This document shows positions 17,655 through 29,099 of a DNA stretch of 64,000 nt, piece by piece. Source of the stretch: Pelomonas caseinilytica (GTDB taxonomy: Bacteria > Pseudomonadota > Gammaproteobacteria > Burkholderiales > Burkholderiaceae_C); the NCBI RefSeq assembly GCF_021353235.1, contig NZ_JAJTWT010000005.1, positions 62,001 through 126,000 of the forward strand, read 5' to 3'. Both the position numbers and the translations under genes were made by a program. Each line of letters opens with the position of its first letter. Position 1 is the first letter of the stretch. Below the pieces are notes generated by a model that ran no database searches, had not been told where the DNA came from, and worked only from the letters and a program-made list of their open reading frames with translations.

Positions 17655-19124
17655 ATGCACGCTGAGAACCGTCCCGAGTCCGTCCGCGCGCGCCGCTTGC
17701 TGTCCGGCACGGCGCTGGCCCTGGCCATCGTCTTCGGCCAGACGCCCGCCACCGCCCAGTCCCGCGAACTGCCCGACTTCAGTGAACTGGTCGAGCGCGT
17801 CGGCCCTGCCGTCGTCAACATCCGCACGGCCGAGAAGGTCAAGATGAGCGAAGGCCAGGCGGAGATGAACGAGCAGATGCAGGAGTTCTTCCGCCGCTTC
17901 GGCATCCCCGTGCCCAACCAACGCCGCGGTGCCCCGCGCGGCGGCGGCACGCCCGACGACGACGGCCCCATGCGCCGCGGCGTCGGCTCGGGTTTCATCC
18001 TGAGCGCCGACGGCTACGTGATGACCAATGCCCACGTCGTCCAGGGGGCCGACGAGGTCATCGTCACGCTGACCGACAAGCGCGAGCTCAAGGCCAAGCT
18101 CATCGGTGCCGACCAGCGCTCCGACGTGGCCGTCGTCAAGGTGGAAGCGAGCGGCCTGCCCGTGGTCAAGGTCGGCGACAGCAACAAGGCCAAGGTCGGG
18201 GAATGGGTCATGGCCATCGGCTCGCCCTTCGGCCTGGAGAACACCGTCACCGCCGGCATCATCAGCGCCAAGCAGCGCGACACCGGCGACCTGCTGCCGC
18301 TGATCCAGACCGACGTGGCCATCAACCCGGGCAACTCCGGCGGCCCGCTGGTCAACATGCGCGGCGAGGTCATCGGCATCAACTCCCAGATCTACAGCCA
18401 GAACGGCGGCTACATGGGCATCTCCTTCGCGATTCCCATCGCCGAGGCCGTGCGCGTGGCCGACGAGCTGCGTGCGGGCGGCCGTGTCGTGCGCGGCTAC
18501 CTCGGCGTGCTGCCGGACGACATCACCAAGGAGATCGCCGAAGCCATCGGTCTGGGCAAGCCGCAGGGCGCCGTGATCCGCTCCGTCGTCGCCGGCAGCC
18601 CGGCCGAGAAGGCCGGCATCGAGGGGGGCGACGTCGTCACCAAGGTCGACGGCAAGACCGTGGACCGCGCCGCCGACCTGCGTCGCCTGGTCGCCGCCGT
18701 CAAACCTGGCGCCAAGACCACGCTGACCGTCTTCCGCCGCGGCGCCACCAAGGACATCGTCGTGACCATTGGCGAAGACGAGCGCAGCAAGAAGCCCGGC
18801 AGCGGCAACGACGGCAGTAGCGCCGAGCCGGCAGCCCCGACCGGCCCGAGCGCCGCACTCGGCCTGAAGGTGTCCGAGATCGCCGAGGCCCAGCGCAAGG
18901 AACTCAAGCTCAAGGCCGGCGTGAAGGTCGACAGCGCCACCGGCGCCGCCGCCCGGGCGGGCCTGCGCGAGGGCGACCTCATCCTGTCGGTGGACAACGT
19001 CGAGGTGGCGTCGGTCAAGGCCTTCCAGGCGCAGATCGCCAAGGCGGAGAAGAGCAAGGTCATCAACCTGGTGGTGCGGCGGGACGACGTCACCAGCTTC
19101 GTGCTGCTCAAACCCGGGCGTTGA
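17655..19124 (+). CDS. degP: DegP/MucD-type periplasmic serine protease
   Basis: 489 aa Do-family protease and chaperone, exported by an N-terminal signal (LLSGTALALAIVFGQTPATAQ). The catalytic triad is His in YVMTNAHVV, Asp in RSDVAVVKVE and Ser in NPGNSGGPLVN. Two PDZ domains follow (GYLGVLPDDITKEIAEAIGL and a second beginning LGLKVSEIAEAQRKELKL). In this operon it is the MucD equivalent, expected to degrade misfolded periplasmic proteins and to be induced by RpoE. Confidence 0.93.
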   Translation: MHAENRPESVRARRLLSGTALALAIVFGQTPATAQSRELPDFSELVERVGPAVVNIRTAEKVKMSEGQAEMNEQMQEFFRRFGIPVPNQRRGAPRGGGTPDDDGPMRRGVGSGFILSADGYVMTNAHVVQGADEVIVTLTDKRELKAKLIGADQRSDVAVVKVEASGLPVVKVGDSNKAKVGEWVMAIGSPFGLENTVTAGIISAKQRDTGDLLPLIQTDVAINPGNSGGPLVNMRGEVIGINSQIYSQNGGYMGISFAIPIAEAVRVADELRAGGRVVRGYLGVLPDDITKEIAEAIGLGKPQGAVIRSVVAGSPAEKAGIEGGDVVTKVDGKTVDRAADLRRLVAAVKPGAKTTLTVFRRGATKDIVVTIGEDERSKKPGSGNDGSSAEPAAPTGPSAALGLKVSEIAEAQRKELKLKAGVKVDSATGAAARAGLREGDLILSVDNVEVASVKAFQAQIAKAEKSKVINLVVRRDDVTSFVLLKPGR

Positions 19125-19329
19125 CGCTCAAACCTCATTCGCCGGCTCGGTCTTTCCGCCATGCGGCAAGCAAGCCGGCGAGGTTGTCCACCGTTTCTGG
19201 AAGTTGGCGCCGGCTAACTTTTTTGAAGACGCCGGGATTGTTCGCTCCGGCAGCTAAAATCACTGCCCGAAGAGACCTGGAAGGCGGTGTCCCGCGACGG
19301 AATAGCCGGCCGCTGGCGGGACCCCGATT

Positions 19330-19375
19330 TGATCCACAGGCGATCCACAAGAACTTGTGGATAAGCTGTGGTTAA
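19330..19375. promoter_or_regulatory. Symmetric cluster of four DnaA-box-like sites
   Basis: Compared with TTATCCACA, four 9-mers occur in 46 bp. TGATCCACA at 19330 has one mismatch and CGATCCACA at 19341 has two, both on the plus strand. TTATCCACA at 19356-19364 is perfect and TTAACCACA at 19367-19375 has one mismatch, both on the minus strand. The two forward sites start 11 bp apart, as do the two reverse sites, and the pairs face each other across the palindrome CCACAAG-AA-CTTGTGG. It lies in the 500 bp degP-lepA gap, away from any expected origin. Confidence 0.5.
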
Positions 19376-19456
19376 AATCCTTGTTGGCAGCCTGCAACGG
19401 GCGGGAAACCAATGCTGGTGCGGTTTCCCGGCCGACCCTTTTGGCTACAATGGAAG

Positions 19457-19521
19457 CCCAACAAGCAGTTGCCATACCTTTTGTTGGAAGGCGCGTCACC
19501 TCTTCGACGTGCCTTTTTTTT
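19457..19521 (+). ncRNA. Possible short structured RNA ending in an intrinsic terminator
   Basis: A TACAAT element (19445-19450) could serve as -10 box. The sequence just after it folds into a first hairpin (CCAACAA 19458-19464 with TTGTTGG 19481-19487). A terminator hairpin follows (AGGCGCGTC 19489-19497 with GACGTGCCT 19506-19514) and then eight T's. It could be a free sRNA of about 65 nt or a transcription attenuator in the lepA leader, which begins 105 nt downstream. No known RNA family was recognised. Confidence 0.4.
19489..19521 (+). terminator. Intrinsic terminator upstream of lepA
   Basis: Nine-base-pair stem AGGCGCGTC/GACGTGCCT with one G-T pair, an 8-nt loop and a run of eight T's (19514-19521). 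This is the clearest rho-independent terminator in the window. It lies too far from degP (365 bp) to be only its terminator, and probably ends a transcript that begins within the gap. Confidence 0.75.
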
Positions 19522-19626
19522 GTTTACGGCACGGCCCTGGCGGGCCTTCACATCGCTGCGCGATATGAGCCTCCAACGCAACGGCGTTCGCCGTTGTAGC
19601 CCCAGCGATCCGTGCAGCCGACGAGC

Positions 19627-21435
<1,809 letters not shown>

Positions 21436-21477
21436 CCCCACACCCGCCCGGATTCCCCTGCCTTGAAAACCTCCCTG

Positions 21478-22455
21478 ATGAGCGCACTGACCGGTGTTTT
21501 GTACGCAGCCCTGGTGGCCTACCTGGGCGGCTGGTACGTCGGTCGCTGGAGCGGCAACTTCGCGTTGCTGCTCTTCATCCTCACCGCCGTGACCATGCTG
21601 TATTGGCTGGCCGAGCGCTTCCACTTCGCGCCGGCCCGCCGCGCCGCCGCCCAGAACCTGGTCGACAACGACGCCAAGCGGCGCGAGAACCTGGCCGCCC
21701 AGGGCATTTCCCGCGTCGACGGCGACATCGAGCCGGCCCGCCAGCAGATCCTGCAGCAGCCGTGGTGGCTGGACTGGACCGCCGGCCTCTTCCCGGTGAT
21801 CCTCGTCGTCTTCCTGCTGCGCAGCTTCCTGTTCGAGCCCTTCAAGATCCCGTCGGGCTCCATGGTGCCGACGCTGCTCGTGGGCGACCTCATCCTGGTC
21901 AACAAGTTCCACTACGGCATCCGGCTGCCGGTGATCAACAAGAAGATCGTCTCCAACCACGACGTGCAGCGCGGCGACGTGATGGTCTTCCGCTACCCCG
22001 AGGACCCGTCGACCGACTTCATCAAGCGCGTGGCCGGCATCCCCGGCGACGAGGTGTCCTACGTCAACCAGAAGCTCTACATCAACGGTCAGCTGGCGCC
22101 CACCCAGCCCCAGGGCAACTTCTACGACGAAGATGCGCGCGTCTACCGGCAGCGCTTCCTCGAGAAGCTGGGCGCCAAGGAACACCAGATCCTCGTCGAG
22201 CCCAACGCCCAGCGCTATTTCCGCGCCGACCGGGCCGACGGCCCCTTCCCCTTCAGCGAGAACTGTCGTTACAGCCTCGAGGGCGTGACCTGCAAGGTGC
22301 CGGCCGGGCACTACTTCATGCTGGGCGACAACCGTGACAACTCGCGCGATTCGCGCTTCTGGGGTTTCGTGCCCGACGAGAACATCGTCGGCAAAGCCTT
22401 CATGGTCTGGATGAATTTCGGTAACCTCAAGCGCATCGGCACTTTCTTCGATTGA
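21478..22455 (+). CDS. lepB: Signal peptidase I
   Basis: Inner-membrane protease that removes signal peptides from Sec-exported proteins. Two membrane helices lie at the N terminus (LTGVLYAALVAYLGGWYVG and LFPVILVVFLLRSFLFEPF). The nucleophile Ser lies in IPSGSMVPTLLVGD and the general-base Lys in DFIKRVAGIPGDEV. The GDNRDNSRDSRFWGFVP box is intact. The ATG at 21478 is used; an in-frame TTG at 21463 would add five residues. It sits between lepA and the DUF4845 gene in one operon. Confidence 0.95.
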   Translation: MSALTGVLYAALVAYLGGWYVGRWSGNFALLLFILTAVTMLYWLAERFHFAPARRAAAQNLVDNDAKRRENLAAQGISRVDGDIEPARQQILQQPWWLDWTAGLFPVILVVFLLRSFLFEPFKIPSGSMVPTLLVGDLILVNKFHYGIRLPVINKKIVSNHDVQRGDVMVFRYPEDPSTDFIKRVAGIPGDEVSYVNQKLYINGQLAPTQPQGNFYDEDARVYRQRFLEKLGAKEHQILVEPNAQRYFRADRADGPFPFSENCRYSLEGVTCKVPAGHYFMLGDNRDNSRDSRFWGFVPDENIVGKAFMVWMNFGNLKRIGTFFD

Positions 22456-22463
22456 CGCATCAG

Positions 22464-22847
22464 ATGAGCCACCGCCGCCTAACCTCGCCGTCCACCTGCC
22501 ACCGCCAACGTGGCCTCACGCTGATCGGCCTGCTGTTCTGGGGCGGCGTCATCGCGGTGCTCGCCGTGGTGGCGATGAAGGTCTTCCCGACCGTGCTGGA
22601 GTACTACACCGTCCAGCGCGTCGTCGACCGCATCGCCGCGAGCAACCCCGCCACCGTGCCCCAGGTGCGCCAGGAGTTCGACAAGGCCACCCAGGTCGAA
22701 TACTCCATCCAGAGCCTCAAGAGCAGCGACCTCGTCGTCACCAAGGACGGCAACGACAAGGTCGTCATCGAGTTCGCCTGGGACAAGGAAGTCGACCTCT
22801 TCGGTCCCGTCTACCTGCTGATCAAGTACCGCGGCCGGTCCCACTGA
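22464..22847 (+). CDS. DUF4845 membrane protein
   Basis: 127 aa protein with a single N-terminal anchor (GLTLIGLLFWGGVIAVLAVVAM) that looks like a type IV pilin-type leader, QRGLTLIG. A small periplasmic domain (about 45-125) follows. DUF4845 genes occur between lepB and rnc in many betaproteobacteria and pseudomonads; the function is unknown. A TTG four codons upstream overlaps the lepB stop and could be an alternative start. Co-transcription with lepB and rnc is likely. Confidence 0.82.
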   Translation: MSHRRLTSPSTCHRQRGLTLIGLLFWGGVIAVLAVVAMKVFPTVLEYYTVQRVVDRIAASNPATVPQVRQEFDKATQVEYSIQSLKSSDLVVTKDGNDKVVIEFAWDKEVDLFGPVYLLIKYRGRSH

Positions 22848-22863
22848 CCATGACCCTTCGACG

Positions 22864-23555
22864 ATGAGCGCCGCGCTCGATGCCCTCCAGCGCCGCCTCG
22901 GCCACCGCTTCCAGCGGCCCGAGTTGCTGGCCAGGGCCCTGACCCACCGCAGCTACGGCGCCGACCACAACGAACGCCTCGAGTTCCTCGGCGATGCGGT
23001 GCTCAGCCTGGCGGTTTCCAGCCTGCTCTACGAGCGCTATGCCGGTTCCGACGAAGGCGACCTGACCCGCGTGCGGGCCCACCTCGTGCGCGAGGACAGC
23101 CTGCATCGCCTGGCCCTGGCCCTGGGCCTGCCCGAGGTGCTGCGCATGTCCGAGGGCGAGGCCCGCGGCGGCGGCGCCCAGCGCCCGTCTATCCTGGCGG
23201 ACGCGGTCGAAGCCCTGCTCGGTGCCGCCTACATCGACGCCGGCTACGAGGCGGCCCTGGGCATCGTGCGCCGGCTGCTCGGCGAGACCATCGCGACCGC
23301 GAGCGACGCCGGGGATTTCGCCAAGGACGCCAAGACCGCCCTGCAGGAATGGCTGCAGGCGCGCCGCATCGCCGTGCCGAGCTACCGCATCGTCGCCACC
23401 CGCGGCCAGGCTCACGCCCAGACCTTCGAGGTCGAATGCGCTGTGCCGGCCCTGGATGTGGCCGCGCTCGGCGAGGGCCGCTCCCGCCGCGCCGCCGAGC
23501 AGGAGGCGGCCCGCCGCCTGCTGGACCGACTCACCGCCGAACGAGGCAGCCGATC

Positions 23556-23559
<4 letters not shown>
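22864..23559 (+). CDS. rnc: Ribonuclease III
   Basis: 231 aa double-strand-specific endoribonuclease for rRNA processing and mRNA decay. The catalytic signature [15 protein letters not shown] is intact, with acidic residues also in [17 protein letters not shown] double-stranded-RNA-binding domain occupies the C-terminal ~75 residues ([20 protein letters not shown]...[12 protein letters not shown]). It overlaps era by 4 bp, the conserved rnc-era-recO order. Confidence 0.95.
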
Positions 23560-24476
<917 letters not shown>

Positions 24477-24501
24477 CCCGGCTCGATCCCAAGGGCCGTC
24501 A

Positions 24502-25251
24502 ATGAGCGCCCGCAGCCCGTCGCAGCAGCCCGCCTACGTGCTGCACCAGCACGACTGGAGCGAGTCCAGCCTCATCCTCGACCTGTTCACGCGCGAGTCG
24601 GGCCGTATCGCCGTGGCGGCCAAGGGCGCCAAGCGGCCTTATTCGCAGCTGCGTGCCGTGCTGCTGCCCTTGCAGCGCATCACCGTCTCCCTGAGCAAGC
24701 CCGCCAAGGCCGACGGCGGCGAGGTGCAGACCCTGCGCAGCGCGGAGTGGGGCGGCGGCGCGACGCTGCCCAGCGGTGCCGCGCTGTTTTCCGGTTACTA
24801 CCTCAACGAGCTGCTGCTCAAGCTGCTGGCCCGCCACGACCCGCATCCCCAGCTCTTCGACGCCTACGCCGACGCCCTGGCCCACCTGGGCGAGGGCGAT
24901 GCGGCCCTGCGCGCCTTCGAACTCAAGCTGCTCGCCGAACTCGGCCTGCTGCCCGACCTCAGCGTCGTCACGACGACCCAGGCCCACGTCGACCCCGACC
25001 GCCGCTACCAGCTCTCGCCCGAGTCCGGCCTCATCCCGCCCACCGGCGACGCCAGCCTGCCCGGCACCCTGCTGATCCAGCTGCAGGCCGCCCTGCTGCA
25101 CGGCAGCCCGGCGGCCCTGCGCCAGGCCTGCGCCACGGCGCCGCAGGCCCTCAAGACGACGCTGCGCGGCCTGCTCCACTACCATCTCGGCCACCAGCCG
25201 CTGCGCACCCGCGCGCTGATGGTGGACGTGCAACAACTGCTCGACACATGA
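24502..25251 (+). CDS. recO: DNA repair protein RecO
   Basis: 249 aa. RecO loads RecA on gapped single-stranded DNA with RecR. The N-terminal OB-fold is recognisable (AYVLHQHDWSESSLILDLFT, then AKGAKRPYSQLRAVLLPLQ), and so is the alpha-helical C-terminal region (SGYYLNELLLKLLARHDPHPQLFDAY). The zinc-cysteine cluster of some RecO proteins is absent, as in other proteobacteria. It overlaps pdxJ by 4 bp. Confidence 0.93.
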   Translation: MSARSPSQQPAYVLHQHDWSESSLILDLFTRESGRIAVAAKGAKRPYSQLRAVLLPLQRITVSLSKPAKADGGEVQTLRSAEWGGGATLPSGAALFSGYYLNELLLKLLARHDPHPQLFDAYADALAHLGEGDAALRAFELKLLAELGLLPDLSVVTTTQAHVDPDRRYQLSPESGLIPPTGDASLPGTLLIQLQAALLHGSPAALRQACATAPQALKTTLRGLLHYHLGHQPLRTRALMVDVQQLLDT

Positions 25252-26015
25252 ATCCGCTCGCCCCTGCCGCCGCGCATTGCGCCCTGTCGGTCAACGTCAA
25301 CAAGGTGGCCCTGCTGCGCAACACCCGCCACCTCGGCATCCCCAGCGTGCTGCGCGCGGCCGAGCAATGCCTGCTCGCGGGGGCCCATGGCATCACCGTG
25401 CACCCCCGGCCCGATGCCCGCCACATCCGGTCTGGCGATGTCGACGATCTCGCCGCCTTCCTCAAGGATTGGCCCCAGGCCGAGTTCAACATCGAGGGCA
25501 ACCCGACGCAGAACCTGATGGATTTCGTGCGGCGGCACCGGCCGCACCAGGTCACTTTCGTGCCCGACGCCGAGGACCAGTTCACCTCGGACCACGGCTG
25601 GACCTTCCCGGCCGACGCCGAACGGCTGAGGCCGCTGATCCGCGAAGCTCGTGACTTGGGCGTGCGCGTCAGCCTCTTCATGGACCCCCATCCGGAGGCG
25701 ATGGCCGCTGCGGCCGAGGCGGGCGCCGACCGTGTCGAGCTCTACACCGAGACCTTCGCCAGCGCCTTCGGCACCGAGCGCCAGGACGCGGTGCTCGCCG
25801 GTTTCACGGCCGCCGCCGTCGCGGCGCTGAAGGCCGGCCTCGGCCTGAACGCCGGCCACGACCTGAACCGCGACAACCTCAGCGTCTTCCTGCGCCATGT
25901 GCCGGGCGTCCAGGAGGCCTCCATCGGCCATGCCCTCATCGCCGACGCGCTGGAACTGGGCTATGCCGAGACGGTGCGCAGCTATCTGCGCGTCATCGCC
26001 ACCGCCTACGTCTGA
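25248..26015 (+). CDS. pdxJ: Pyridoxine 5'-phosphate synthase
   Basis: 255 aa TIM-barrel enzyme condensing 1-deoxyxylulose-5-phosphate and 3-amino-2-oxopropyl phosphate in vitamin B6 synthesis. It shows [15 protein letters not shown] at the start and then the family motifs [28 protein letters not shown] and GLNAGHDLN. The start is coupled to the recO stop. acpS follows after 4 bp, the typical pdxJ-acpS pair. Confidence 0.95.
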   Translation: MNPLAPAAAHCALSVNVNKVALLRNTRHLGIPSVLRAAEQCLLAGAHGITVHPRPDARHIRSGDVDDLAAFLKDWPQAEFNIEGNPTQNLMDFVRRHRPHQVTFVPDAEDQFTSDHGWTFPADAERLRPLIREARDLGVRVSLFMDPHPEAMAAAAEAGADRVELYTETFASAFGTERQDAVLAGFTAAAVAALKAGLGLNAGHDLNRDNLSVFLRHVPGVQEASIGHALIADALELGYAETVRSYLRVIATAYV

Positions 26016-26019
26016 CGCC

Positions 26020-26418
26020 GTGGCGGTCTTCGGCATCGGCACCGACATCTGCGACATCCGCCGCATCGAGGCGACGCTGGCCCGGCGTGGCGAGCGCTTC
26101 GCCGAGAAGGTGCTGGGCCCGGATGAACTGCAGGTCTTCCGCGCCCGCCGGGCGCGATCCGAAGCGCGCGGCCTGCGTTACCTGGCCACCCGCTTCTCGG
26201 CCAAGGAGGCCTTCAGCAAGGCCATCGGCCTGGGCCTGCACCTGCCCATGCGCATGCCCGATTGCCAGATCCTCAACCAGCCCAGCGGCAAGCCCGTGCT
26301 CAAGCTGGGCGGCCCGCTGGCGGAATGGTTCTCCGAGCGGGCCTTGAGCGGGCAGGTCACGCTCAGCGACGAGAGCGACTACGCGGTCAGCTTCGTCGTC
26401 GTCGAGCAAGCGGGTTAG
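26020..26418 (+). CDS. acpS: Holo-ACP synthase
   Basis: 132 aa phosphopantetheinyl transferase that activates AcpP from CoA. It starts at a GTG ([17 protein letters not shown]). The magnesium-binding Asp lies in GTDICDI and the catalytic Glu in [13 protein letters not shown]; both are conserved. It ends with a 4 bp tail-to-tail overlap with the convergent Met-rich protein gene. Confidence 0.93.
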   Translation: MAVFGIGTDICDIRRIEATLARRGERFAEKVLGPDELQVFRARRARSEARGLRYLATRFSAKEAFSKAIGLGLHLPMRMPDCQILNQPSGKPVLKLGGPLAEWFSERALSGQVTLSDESDYAVSFVVVEQAG

Positions 26419-27482
26419 GACTTCTTCTTGTCCGCCTTGGCGCCGGCCTTGGGCGAGGCCGGCCGGGCCAGCGACTCGCCCTTGGCAGTCATCAGCATGT
26501 CCATGTCCATGTGCATGATGCCGTTGTCGGGCATCTCCATGGTCATCTGCATGTCCATGGACAGCTTGTTGGCCAGCGGCAGGCGGTCGGCCAGGCGCAA
26601 CTGGCTCGTGCCCTGGCCATGGCCGCTGATGCGCATGTGCATGGCCTTGGGCGCCGCCGTCGGCGCGGAGGCGGCACCACCCTCGGGCGCGGAGGCCGCG
26701 GCGCCACCCTCGGGTGCCGAGGCGGCCTGGGGAGCCCTCGGCGTCGGAACCGGCACGTCGGCGTCCACCTTGAGGTCCATGCCGAGGTCGAAGTAGGCGA
26801 TGCCGCGTTCCAGGCGGACGAGGGTGTAGCGCACCTGGCCACCCATGTTGCCCGCGCCGCCGGGCAGGGGCATCGGCAGAGCCAGGTTCAAGGGCAGGTC
26901 AACGCTCTCGCCGACCTTCATCGGCTTCTGGCTCAGGGCCTTGGACAGCTGCAGCGCCTCGTTCACCATGGCATTGCCCTGGGTGCGCATCATCTCGCCG
27001 AGCTGGGGCGCGCCTTCCACATTCTGCACCTCGACGCTGAAGTCGCGCGGGTTGAAGCGGGCGGTGACGCTCAGGTCCGAGACCTTCTGGTTGGGCATGG
27101 GCATGACCTTGCCGCCCACTTCCATCTGCCCGCTCTTGGCGCCGACGTCCACCGTCAGCGGCAGCCAGCCGTCGGCATCGGGATTGCCGACCTTCAGCGT
27201 CTGCTGCATGTGCATCGTCATCTTCATCGGCCCCATCTGGGCCATCTTCTCGGCCGCCTGGGCGGCCTGGGCCCGCTGGGCTTCGGTTGCATCCGGGCCG
27301 GCCTCGGCACGCATCTTCACGGTGGCCTGCATGTCGATCTGCAGGCGCTGGTGCTGGCCCGGCCGCGGCGTGGTGTCGAAAGTGGCGGTGGCGGCCGGGG
27401 CGGCCGGCGCCGCACCGGCGCCAAGGTGAAGGGCCATCAGGCCGGCGGCGAACAGCGGGCGAAGCGGGGAGGCGAGGGTCAC
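26415..27482 (-). CDS. Exported methionine-rich protein of unknown function
   Basis: 355 aa. The GTG start at 27482 gives a signal peptide ([22 protein letters not shown]) and has a GGAG ribosome site; an open frame 15 codons longer lacks one. The mature protein has repeated Met/His/Gln-rich beta strands ([34 protein letters not shown]). Around residue 260 there is a low-complexity insertion of three ASAPEGGA-type repeats. It may resemble DUF6263-type secreted proteins, but I cannot assign a function. The Met clusters could bind copper, or simply reflect composition. Confidence 0.65.
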   Translation of the reverse strand: MTLASPLRPLFAAGLMALHLGAGAAPAAPAATATFDTTPRPGQHQRLQIDMQATVKMRAEAGPDATEAQRAQAAQAAEKMAQMGPMKMTMHMQQTLKVGNPDADGWLPLTVDVGAKSGQMEVGGKVMPMPNQKVSDLSVTARFNPRDFSVEVQNVEGAPQLGEMMRTQGNAMVNEALQLSKALSQKPMKVGESVDLPLNLALPMPLPGGAGNMGGQVRYTLVRLERGIAYFDLGMDLKVDADVPVPTPRAPQAASAPEGGAAASAPEGGAASAPTAAPKAMHMRISGHGQGTSQLRLADRLPLANKLSMDMQMTMEMPDNGIMHMDMDMLMTAKGESLARPASPKAGAKADKKKS

Positions 27483-27538
27483 GTCAAACTCCAGAGGAAG
27501 GCCGCCAGGCTGGCAGCAGGTCGGCATCCTAGGGGCGG

Positions 27539-27594
27539 CGCATCAGCGCGCCCGTCAGGATCGCCCGGTAATTTCACCAGCGGGCGCTGATGCG
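27539..27594. repeat. 11 bp inverted repeat with 34 bp loop
   Basis: CGCATCAGCGC at 27539-27549 is perfectly complementary to GCGCTGATGCG at 27584-27594. It lies just upstream of the Met-rich protein gene and at the left edge of the IS110/toxin island. It could be a transcript hairpin or a mobile-element end. The rest of 27595-27726 holds nothing I recognise. Confidence 0.35.
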
Positions 27595-27726
27595 GCGTCT
27601 TCAGACTCCTTTACGCGCATCGCGCTACGCTCCCTGTAAGTGCATCAGCCGCAGGCGTCCTCGCAACTGAATTCAGCACCCGCGTCGCGCCCAGTGGCGG
27701 CAGGTCCGGATTGGACCGCGGGCGAA

Positions 27727-28050
27727 GGTATTTGCGAGGGGCCATTGCGAGATCTTGTCGTTGCGTTTGTGGGCTGTCATGAGGGCCGGCTTGGCGCCCT
27801 GGATCAGCTGCGTGCGCAGGTAGTCGTCACCGCGTTTGGTGATACGGCCCAGCACCGTCTTGCCGCCGCTGGAGTTCTGCCTGGGCACCAGCCCCAGCCA
27901 CGAGCCGAACTGCGCGCCGTTCTTGGACTGTGTGAAGTCGCCGATCGTGGCGACGAGCGCCGAGGCGGTCACGGGGCCGATGCCGGCAAGTTGGGCTGCT
28001 GACAGCTTCCAGCCTGCTGCTGATTTGGCGAGCTCTGCTTTGGGCACGAA
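27727..28050 (-). pseudogene. IS110-family transposase, C-terminal fragment
   Basis: About 107 codons match the C-terminal (Transposase_20) domain of IS110 transposases: LAGIGPVTASALVATIGDF, FGSWLGLVPRQNSSGGK, GRITKRGDDYLRTQLIQGAK and ALMTAHKRNDKISQWPLA. The N-terminal RuvC-like domain with its DEDD residues is absent and both ends run into unrelated sequence, so it is a dead remnant. It marks the start of an accessory island inserted beside the core acpS block. Confidence 0.8.
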
Positions 28051-28134
28051 GCTGCCCGGTGACTCAGAAGGCGATAAGCGTGGCCGACAGGAGTCGTCGC
28101 GTCGCAGCGTCACCGCCTGGCCTGGCGCCCGATT

Positions 28135-28461
28135 TCAGTGGCGGTAGTCTTCTTCGCGCTGGTGTCGAACAGCACCCACGACCACGTCGTTGCCGACAAC
28201 TTCGAACAGCACAACATAGCCCGCGCCGCCAAATGGCACGATCAATTCACGCGAGCGGCCATTCCCCAGTTCCGCCTTCCGGCACGTGAAAGGCGACCAG
28301 GACAGTAGACGCATCCCCTCGATGATCGCGTCGAGCGCGCACTGCGGCGTCGTCCAATCCGGCGTTTCACTCGCCAGTTCACGTTCGATGGCGAAGTCCT
28401 CCAGGCGCTGAAGGTCGGCAACTGCCTCTTCGAGCAGCGTGACGCTGTAGACGGGCTTCAC
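28135..28461 (-). CDS. ParE/RelE-superfamily toxin
   Basis: 108 aa. The fold is that of ParE/RelE toxins: an N-terminal strand-helix (YSVTLLEEAVADLQRLEDFAI), then ELGNGRSRELIVPFGGAGYVVLFEVVGNDVVVGAVRHQREEDY with the terminal RHQREED element typical of ParE. The target could be gyrase (ParE) or ribosome-bound mRNA (RelE). Its ATG overlaps the stop of the upstream antitoxin gene by 4 bp. Confidence 0.8.
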   Translation of the reverse strand: MKPVYSVTLLEEAVADLQRLEDFAIERELASETPDWTTPQCALDAIIEGMRLLSWSPFTCRKAELGNGRSRELIVPFGGAGYVVLFEVVGNDVVVGAVRHQREEDYRH

Positions 28462-28742
28462 CGGCCAGTGCGTTCAGCTGCTCGACGTTTCGCGTCGTCA
28501 AGGCGCCCCTGTAAGCCGGCCATGACCTCGTCGACCGTACGGCCGCCGCCTTCTTGCTTCCAACGCTCAATCGCCGCCTCGCCGCGGTTGACGAACTCGG
28601 CCTGCACGCGACGCCAAGCTGCGGCCGCAACGACTGCTTCCTCGATGAACTGGGTCAGCGACTCGCCGTCCCGCAAGACGGCTTCGACTTCGGCCCGAAC
28701 CTCGGGCTTGACGCGGATGGGCGGAAAGGTGGCGGAGCGCAT
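28458..28742 (-). CDS. YlcI/YnfO-type antitoxin
   Basis: 94 aa. It starts MRSATFPPIRVKPEVRAEVEAVLRDGESL, a ribbon-helix-helix-like N-terminal segment followed by long charged helices, as in the YlcI/YnfO antitoxin group. It precedes the ParE-like toxin gene with a 4 bp overlap and should bind both the toxin and its own promoter. The promoter would lie in 28743-28840, an AT-richer stretch. Confidence 0.72.
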   Translation of the reverse strand: MRSATFPPIRVKPEVRAEVEAVLRDGESLTQFIEEAVVAAAAWRRVQAEFVNRGEAAIERWKQEGGGRTVDEVMAGLQGRLDDAKRRAAERTGR

Positions 28743-28845
28743 CGCTCAAATGTATAGCAAACGTGCTACGTCGACAATCCGCATCCAAGCTGCCGGTGCG
28801 CAACCCCTGTCGATTCGGGCGGCCAAGGCGCATGCTTACTGGCCC

Positions 28846-29070
28846 TCAACTCGACTTGCCCACTCGCGCGTAGCTCTGGCGCAGCGCGACGCCCGCCTTC
28901 TGGGCAGCGGCCACCAGTTGCTCGCTGGTGCGGTTGAGCAAGCGGCTGTCGGTCGGGTGCGCGAACGCCTTGGGTTGCACGGTGGTGTCCAGCACCGCCG
29001 TCTGCAGGCTGCTGTGTGGCTGATCACGCCGGCCTTGGGGGCGGCCTCGATGTCCGCCATGTCGGGGGAA
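28846..29070 (-). pseudogene. IS5-family transposase fragment with frameshift
   Basis: Two adjacent frames together give an IS5-type segment: MADIEAAPKAGVISH in one, then SLQTAVLDTTVQPKAFAHPTDSRLLNR...AGVALRQSYARVGK in the other. The TVQPKA and HPTDSRLL motifs are characteristic of IS5 transposases. The frame changes near 29030, and both termini are missing. It is inactive. Confidence 0.75.
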
Positions 29071-29099
29071 TGCTGTCCGCCATCGGAGCGGAACGGTAT

